Shown: one piece after another, positions 14,864 through 19,336 of the stretch | How positions within the stretch are numbered: position 1 is the first letter of the stretch | Layout of the letters: every line of letters begins with the position of its first letter | Source of the DNA: an uncultured Oscillospiraceae bacterium | GTDB taxonomy: Bacteria; Bacillota; Clostridia; Oscillospirales; Ruminococcaceae | DNA: 19,336 nt | Assembly (NCBI GenBank): GCA_900555435.1 | Contig: USLH01000025.1 | Coordinates: 1-19,336 of the forward strand | Reading direction: 5' to 3' | The notes under the pieces: generated by a model | Database searches by the model: none | The model's input: only the letters and a program-made list of their open reading frames with translations | What the model was told of the DNA's origin: nothing | Translations under genes and position numbers: made by a program

Positions 14864-15586
14864 TCAGTTCTGAGTATACAGCTGCTTATAGGGGTTTGCC
14901 GTGTCCGGCGTCAGCACCAGAAAGGTCCCGGTGAGGATCTCCTCCATGGGCTTGTGGAACTCCCCGCAGAACTCCTGAAGATAGGGGACGATCTCCTCCA
15001 GATCCTCCGGCGTGGCCTTTGCCGCCTTCACCTGCTTCGGAAGATCCGGCGGAAGGGCGTCGGTGCGGAGGAACATCTTTCCCCCGTGCATCCCCGTCCC
15101 GCAGAAATTGCCCACAATGGGCTTATCTCCCCGATCAAGCCCCAAAACGACGATGAGCCCGCCGGCCTGATACTCGCCTAAAAAGCTGCCCGCCGTGCCG
15201 CCTACGATCAGAACCGGCTTTTTCTCCTGGTAGGCTTTCATATGGATGCCGGCACGATAGCCGGTACTGCCTTCCACATAGATCCGCCCGCCCCGCATAG
15301 CGTAGCCGGTGGCGTCTCCGGAAGAACCGTGAATGAAGATGGTGCCGTCGTTCATGGTGTCGCCGGTGGCGTCCTGAGCGTTGCCTTTGACGATGATGCG
15401 GCTGCCGTCCATATAAGCCGCCAGCGCATTGCCGGGGGTGCCTAAAATCGTCAGGTTCCGGCCGGACGTGCCGCTTCCGATGTACCGCTGCCCCAAACAG
15501 TTTTCGATGACGATATCCGGATCCGAAGACTCCCGGATCGTTTCGTTCAGTTCCTGGAAATCCATTCCTTCTGCATTGATAAGCAT
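14864..15586 (-). CDS. Glutamate synthase GXGXG (beta-helix) domain as a separate subunit
   Basis: This 240-residue protein is the C-terminal beta-helix domain of the large glutamate synthase subunit, encoded alone as in archaeal-type split enzymes. Repeated Gly-rich turns are visible: GQRYIGSGTSGRNLTILG, KGNAQDATGDTMNDG, HGSSGDATGYAMRGG and GGTAGSFLGEYQAGG. These are the G-x-x-G-x-x-x-G rungs of the family. The domain is structural and links the amidotransferase and FMN sites. I chose the ATG at 15586, eight bases after AAAGGTG; an upstream GTG at 15595 overlaps that site. It lies 24 bases after the oxidoreductase gene and 44 before the glutamine synthetase gene. The C-terminal 50 residues are an extra helical tail. 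Confidence 0.92.
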   Translation of the reverse strand: MLINAEGMDFQELNETIRESSDPDIVIENCLGQRYIGSGTSGRNLTILGTPGNALAAYMDGSRIIVKGNAQDATGDTMNDGTIFIHGSSGDATGYAMRGGRIYVEGSTGYRAGIHMKAYQEKKPVLIVGGTAGSFLGEYQAGGLIVVLGLDRGDKPIVGNFCGTGMHGGKMFLRTDALPPDLPKQVKAAKATPEDLEEIVPYLQEFCGEFHKPMEEILTGTFLVLTPDTANPYKQLYTQN

Positions 15587-15610
15587 TGTCTTCACACCTT
15601 TCTTCCGCCG

Positions 15611-16831
15611 TCAGGAAAGCATCTTTCCCCGTTCTTCTCTGGTAAACGCCATCAGCTGCGGCTTCTCGCAGATCAGCTCAAAGTCCAGCGAAGAAAGCAG
15701 CGTCCCTTTCCGGATGAGGCTTGTATAGATCCCCGCCCGGGCCACATCGCCCAGAAGGATATACCCCTTCAGCCGGTCGTCTTCATAAAAGAGCTTTTTA
15801 AGGCTGTCGCCTTCCGACGCTTCATAGACTTCTCCCAGATAGCTCCCCGCCGTCAGGACGTGGTAGCCGAAGAAGCCGATGGCGTTCATGGGGATGGCGT
15901 TTTCATAGCTCGCTTCCCCGCCTGCCATGTTGATCCCGGCGCAGTTCCCCTGCAGATACGCATTGGGAAGCAGCGCTAAGATCCGCTCCTGCCCGCAGGA
16001 AACGTCAAAGGATTCGGTGCAATCCCCCGCCGCATACACATCCGGAAGGGAGGTCTTGCAGTGTTCATCGACGCGGATCCCTCTTGCCACGTCCCCGCCG
16101 GCTTCGGAAACCAACGAGGTGTTGGGCCGAACGCCGACGCAAACAACCAAAACGTCAAAGGAGACCCGCTTCCCGCTTTTCAGAACGGCGGTGTTCCCTT
16201 CAAAGGAATCCACCCCGTCTCCTAAAAGGAAGGAAACGCCGTGATCCTCGATGTGCCGCTGAACGATCGCAGCGGCCTCCCTGTCCAGGATGCTCGGAAG
16301 GATGTGGTCGGCCAAGTCCGCCACCACAAGGCTCCCAACCCGGTCGGCGATGCCCTCGGCGCACTTGAGACCGATGAGCCCAGCGCCTAAGATCAGCACC
16401 CTTTTCTCCTTTCCAAGGGCTTTTTCCAGAGCCTTGGCGGAATCAAGAGTCATAAAGGTGAAAGCGTTTTCCACCCCGTCCAGCCCCTTGATGGGTGGGA
16501 CAAAGGGACGGGAACCGGCGGCGACCAGCAGCTTATCATAAGAAAGGATCTGCCCGTCGTCCAGAGAGACCGTTTTCTTCTCCGGATCGACCGTTTCCGC
16601 ACGCCTGCCTGCCAGCAGGGTGACGCCGTTTTCCTCATAGAAACCGTCGGGGCGGTATTTCATCCGCTCCTCGTCGGTTTTCCCTAAAAGCAGATAGGAG
16701 ATCAGCGGACGGGAATAGGTGTGATGGGGTTCGTCGGTGACAACGGTGATGGAACCGGCCTTGTCCGCCTGACGGATCCCCTCGATGCAGCCTACGGCGG
16801 CTGCGGAATTTCCGATGATGACATAATTCAT
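15611..16831 (-). CDS. FAD/NAD(P)-dependent pyridine nucleotide-disulfide-type oxidoreductase
   Basis: The 406-residue flavoprotein probably delivers electrons from NAD(P)H through the polyferredoxin to glutamate synthase. An N-terminal FAD-binding motif with GNSAAAVG is followed by a second Rossmann motif, ILGAGLIGLKCAEG (near residue 145), and by VYAAGDCTES, the FAD ribityl-binding motif. It lacks a CxxxxC redox disulfide in the FAD domain, so it is of the NADH:rubredoxin/ferredoxin reductase kind, not a disulfide reductase. The start is the ATG at 16831 after AAGGGGGG, 13 bases past the ferredoxin stop. Its electron partner is inferred from gene order only. Confidence 0.9.
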   Translation of the reverse strand: MNYVIIGNSAAAVGCIEGIRQADKAGSITVVTDEPHHTYSRPLISYLLLGKTDEERMKYRPDGFYEENGVTLLAGRRAETVDPEKKTVSLDDGQILSYDKLLVAAGSRPFVPPIKGLDGVENAFTFMTLDSAKALEKALGKEKRVLILGAGLIGLKCAEGIADRVGSLVVADLADHILPSILDREAAAIVQRHIEDHGVSFLLGDGVDSFEGNTAVLKSGKRVSFDVLVVCVGVRPNTSLVSEAGGDVARGIRVDEHCKTSLPDVYAAGDCTESFDVSCGQERILALLPNAYLQGNCAGINMAGGEASYENAIPMNAIGFFGYHVLTAGSYLGEVYEASEGDSLKKLFYEDDRLKGYILLGDVARAGIYTSLIRKGTLLSSLDFELICEKPQLMAFTREERGKMLS

Positions 16832-16844
16832 AGCAAAGCCCCCC

Positions 16845-17279
16845 TTATGCGCCGTGCTCTTCAAAAACGATGGCCTGATTAGGGCACCCGCTTACACAAG
16901 CCGGGGACCCGCAGCTGTTCTTGATGCAGAGCTCGCATTTCTGAATGACGCCGTTTTCCGAAGGCATCACAGCGCCGTAGGGACAAGAGAGGATGCAGGT
17001 GTAGCACCCCACGCACTTTTCCTTATTGAAGGTGACCACACCGTCCACCACCCGCAAAGAGCCGGTGATGCAGCTCTTCACGCACAGCGGATCCTTACAG
17101 TGGCGGCAGGAAACGGCGAAGCTCACGCCGTTTTCCTCCTCAATGTGGATGCGGGGGTTTATTTTGACACCTTTCAGGGCTTTGACCATATTGCTGACGC
17201 CGGAGTTGGCGTAAGCGCAGTAATACTCGCAAAGATGGCAGCCCAGACACCACTTTTCCTTCACATAAATTCGTTTCAT
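16845..17279 (-). CDS. 4Fe-4S polyferredoxin (HycB/DmsB-like), glutamate synthase electron carrier
   Basis: The 144-residue protein has four cysteine clusters: CLGCHLCEYYC at residues 11-21, CRHCKDPLCVKSC, CVGCYTCILSC, and CELC with three further Cys near the C-terminus. This is the arrangement of four-cluster electron-transfer subunits of the HycB/DmsB family. Beside an FAD oxidoreductase and a split glutamate synthase it most likely carries electrons to the FMN/3Fe-4S subunit. ATG at 17279; the upstream ribosome site is weak (GCAGGATC). It is the first gene after the purA terminator-like hairpin, so the downstream operon may have its own promoter, which I cannot locate convincingly. Confidence 0.9.
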   Translation of the reverse strand: MKRIYVKEKWCLGCHLCEYYCAYANSGVSNMVKALKGVKINPRIHIEEENGVSFAVSCRHCKDPLCVKSCITGSLRVVDGVVTFNKEKCVGCYTCILSCPYGAVMPSENGVIQKCELCIKNSCGSPACVSGCPNQAIVFEEHGA

Positions 17280-17323
17280 TCCGATGATCCTGCCTTTCTG
17301 TCAGCAGCTCTCCGGAAAAGGAA

Positions 17324-17355
17324 GGGGTGTCCGGGCGTACCGGAGGCCCGACCCC
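17324..17355 (-). terminator. Weak terminator-like hairpin after purA
   Basis: Read leftward, GGGGT and CGGGC pair with GCCCG and ACCCC across a 3-nt bulge, giving 10 bp and a 9-nt loop. The hairpin abuts the purA stop. The following TTCCTTTTCC is a poor U tract, so partial read-through into the ferredoxin operon is likely. Confidence 0.5.
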
Positions 17356-18627
17356 TTACAGGGTCAGGTACTCCTCACGCTCCGCACCGACGGAAACATA
17401 CTTCACAGGGCAGCCCACTGCCTTTTCCAGATAGCGGATGTAGTCAAGGGCCTCTTTGGGAAGGTCCTCGGGTTTCCGGCAGGAACTGATGTCGCAGTGC
17501 CAGCCGGGGAAATACTCATAAATAGGTTTCGCAGCGTTCAGATCTGCTCCGGTAGGGAACTCCTCCACCCGGCGGCCGTTTACGTCATAGGCCACGCAGA
17601 CCGGAATTTTGTCCATATAGCTCAGCACGTCCAGCTTAGTCACAGCCAGCTCGTCCGCACCCTGGACCCGCACGCCGTACCGGGATGCGGGCACGTCAAA
17701 GCCGCCTACCCGGCGGGGACGACCGGTAGCCGCACCGTATTCGCCGCCGGCCTTCCGCAGCTCCTCCGCTTCCTCGCCGAACAGCTCGGCGGTAAAGGGG
17801 CCTTCGCCCACACAGGTGGAATATGCCTTCATGATGCCGATGGACAGGCTCAGCTTATGATTGGGGATCCCCGCTCCCACCGGCGCATAGGCGCTGATGC
17901 TGGAGGAGGAAGAGGTATAAGGATAGATACCGAAATCAATGTCACGAAGAGCGCCCAGCTGAGCCTCAAAGAGGATCTTCTTTCCGCTCTTCTCCGCCTC
18001 ATCCAGATAAAGCCCTGCGTCGCAGATGTAATCCTTCACCTGTCCGCCGAACTTCTGGAGCCAGTCCCACATCTCGTCAAAGGACACGGCAGGCGCACCG
18101 TACACGCCGGTGATGGTCAGGTTCTTCCAGTCCAGCACCGATTTTAAGCGCTCCTTTAAGTATTCGGGCTGCAGCAGGTCGCCCATGCGCAGCGCCTTCT
18201 TCATATACTTGTCGCCGTAAACGGGTGCGATGCCCCGGCGGGTGGAGCCGTACTTGGCGTCGCCCAGACGATCCTCTTCCAGGCAGTCCAAGAGCTTATG
18301 GTACGGCATGCAGATAACGGCCTTGTCGCTGATCTTCAAGTTGGCGGGGCTGATGGAAACGCCGGCGTCGGTCAGGCGCTTCATTTCGCCGCAGAGGTGC
18401 TCCAGATCGATGACCATGCCGTTGCCCATGACATTGACGACCTCGGACCGCAGGATGCCGGACGGCAGCAGGTTCAGGATGAATTTGCCCAGATGGTTCA
18501 CGACGGTATGCCCTGCGTTGTTGCCGCCCTGATAACGGACTACAACGTCATAATCCTGGGAGAGCAGGTCGACCATGCGGCCCTTTCCTTCATCGCCCCA
18601 GTTGATCCCGGTGATAGCTGTCAGCAT
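17356..18627 (-). CDS. purA: Adenylosuccinate synthetase
   Basis: PurA joins IMP and aspartate with GTP to form adenylosuccinate, the first step to AMP. The 423 residues match the family length. The N-terminal GTP-binding signature is GINWGDEGKGRMVD at residues about 7-20, followed by RYQGGNNAGHTVV with the catalytic His, GIAPVYGDKYMKKALRMGD and QLGALRDIDFGIYPYTSSSS. GRPRRVGGFD carries the substrate-loop Arg, and TKLDVLSYMDKIPVC the guanine-binding KLD. The ATG at 18627 follows CAGGAGGAAATCACA. It has its own promoter and stands between the FMN and remaining subunits of glutamate synthase, sharing aspartate/glutamine nitrogen metabolism but not the glutamate synthase reaction. Confidence 0.96.
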   Translation of the reverse strand: MLTAITGINWGDEGKGRMVDLLSQDYDVVVRYQGGNNAGHTVVNHLGKFILNLLPSGILRSEVVNVMGNGMVIDLEHLCGEMKRLTDAGVSISPANLKISDKAVICMPYHKLLDCLEEDRLGDAKYGSTRRGIAPVYGDKYMKKALRMGDLLQPEYLKERLKSVLDWKNLTITGVYGAPAVSFDEMWDWLQKFGGQVKDYICDAGLYLDEAEKSGKKILFEAQLGALRDIDFGIYPYTSSSSSISAYAPVGAGIPNHKLSLSIGIMKAYSTCVGEGPFTAELFGEEAEELRKAGGEYGAATGRPRRVGGFDVPASRYGVRVQGADELAVTKLDVLSYMDKIPVCVAYDVNGRRVEEFPTGADLNAAKPIYEYFPGWHCDISSCRKPEDLPKEALDYIRYLEKAVGCPVKYVSVGAEREEYLTL

Positions 18628-18774
18628 TGTGATTTCCTCCTGTTTTTCACGGAATATTTCCTCCGCCCCTCCGGCGAAGAACGAGCTTTCCTCATACCGT
18701 GCCCGCCAAAGCCGGCACGGTGCAGCGTCCTCAGGGTATCCCCTGCACGCGCAAAAGCACTCAAGGCTATTATA
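18628..18774 (-). promoter_or_regulatory. purA promoter and hairpin-rich leader
   Basis: An extended -10 TGCTATAAT (TATAAT at 18774-18769) lies 142 bases before the ATG; the -35 is weak. The leader can form CCGTGCC/GGCACGG (18697-18720) and either GTGCAG/CTGCAC (18720-18748) or CAGGG/CCCTG (18732-18745); the last two exclude each other. No U-tract terminator follows, so if it is regulatory it would act on translation. No purine riboswitch core was recognised. Confidence 0.55.
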
Positions 18775-18892
18775 GCATATTCCGGGAGAAAAATCACGAT
18801 TTTGCAGCACTTCCGCAAGATTCCTTCCAGATTCGATATTTTTTACAAAATCATTCCATCGGGAGGGAAAGGGAAATAGAGATTTTACCAGC

Positions 18893-19336
18893 TTATTCCC
18901 CTGCGTGCTTGATGCCTAAGATCTCAAGCTCCTTATCGGTGAGACCCACGCCCCGAAGCATCAGGCGGTTGCCCTTCAACGCTTCCAGGGAGTTGATCCC
19001 CATGCCGCCCATCATTTCCTGGATCTCGTGGTTCCACGCTGTGATGAGATTGACGAGCCGCTGGCTTCCCACATCCGGGTTCAGCCGCTTGACCAGCTCC
19101 GGACGCTGGGTGGCGATGCCCCAGTTGCACTTGCCTGCCTGGCAGGTGCGGCACAGGTGGCACCCCAGTGCCAGCAGAGCGGCGGTGGCGATGTAAACGG
19201 CGTCTGCGCCCAGCGCAATGGCCTTCACAATGTCGGCGCTGGAACGGATGGAGCCGCCCACGACGATGGAGACATTGTCCCGGATGCCCTCTTCCCGGAG
19301 CCGCTGGTCAACGCTTGCCAGGGCAAGCTCGATGGG
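18893..19336 (-). CDS. Glutamate synthase FMN/3Fe-4S domain subunit, C-terminal part
   Basis: The last 147 residues of the FMN-binding subunit of glutamate synthase are visible; the N-terminus is beyond the right edge. The open frame enters the window as PIELALASVD and continues with VVGGSIRSSADIVKAIALGAD, the phosphate-binding end of the FMN barrel. CHLCRTCQAGKC near the middle supplies the 3Fe-4S cysteines, and CNWGIATQ is also typical. The TAA is at 18893-18895. As the GXGXG domain is a separate gene here (14864-15586), this subunit ends soon after the barrel. The glutaminase subunit is not in the window and could lie just to the right. A 265-base gap with its own promoter separates it from purA. 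Confidence 0.93.
   Translation of the reverse strand, partial: PIELALASVDQRLREEGIRDNVSIVVGGSIRSSADIVKAIALGADAVYIATAALLALGCHLCRTCQAGKCNWGIATQRPELVKRLNPDVGSQRLVNLITAWNHEIQEMMGGMGINSLEALKGNRLMLRGVGLTDKELEILGIKHAGE

Noticed and set aside
14838..14868. CCGGG-AACT-CCCGG hairpin followed by T8 on the plus strand between the GXGXG and glutamine synthetase genes
   Set aside because: Only a 5-bp stem, with six bases before the T run, on the strand opposite to all genes here. On the transcribed strand no U tract follows, so no terminator is called.
1..19336. CRISPR arrays, tRNA or rRNA genes, insertion sequences
   Set aside because: No regularly spaced repeats of CRISPR type, no tRNA cloverleaf with a T-arm consensus, and no transposase frame were seen on either strand.

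Overview
The window joins two very different pieces of DNA from what looks like a gut-type Clostridia (Firmicutes, probably Oscillospirales-like). This placement is inferred from the Bacillus-type PurF with Fe-S cysteines, the split archaeal-type glutamate synthase, a NitR-like ANTAR regulator and AGGAGG-type ribosome binding sites. Hand counts of a few 60-base lines give roughly 45-55% GC on the left and 60-70% GC on the right.

Bases 1 to about 8.65 kb are the right-hand end of an integrative (probably conjugative) element. A leftward operon encodes a small Arg/His-rich protein, a YqaJ-family exonuclease, a RecD2-like helicase, an unknown protein with an acidic low-complexity linker, a CHC2/Toprim primase-like protein and, running off the left edge, a coiled-coil protein. 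This is a DNA-processing or replication module. It is preceded by an untranslated leader of about 285 nt with a near-consensus promoter, several predicted hairpins and two tandem intrinsic terminators. A rightward promoter overlaps this promoter back to back, and each carries its own 14-bp palindrome. To the right lie an excisionase-like HTH gene and a tyrosine integrase, then three GTGTACC repeats at exact 11-bp spacing, and then the 3' end of guaA, which is the apparent insertion site.

From 8.66 kb to the end is leftward chromosomal DNA devoted to glutamine and amide nitrogen: the FMN domain of glutamate synthase (partial), purA, a polyferredoxin, an FAD/NAD oxidoreductase, the GXGXG domain of glutamate synthase, a type I glutamine synthetase, an ANTAR RNA-binding regulator, purF, carA and guaA. 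The stretch from the ferredoxin to guaA has gaps of 13-94 nt and looks like one operon ending at a strong terminator at the element junction. It combines glutamine synthesis and recycling with three glutamine amidotransferases (PurF, CarA, GuaA), with the likely antitermination regulator in the middle. guaA as read here has a frameshift about 16 codons in, best explained by loss of 5 nt.

The less ordinary parts are the element's leader RNA and divergent promoter (about 6.49-6.84 kb), the unlisted small basic gene, the helically phased repeats at the integrase end, and the glutamine operon with its phosphoacceptor-less ANTAR protein.
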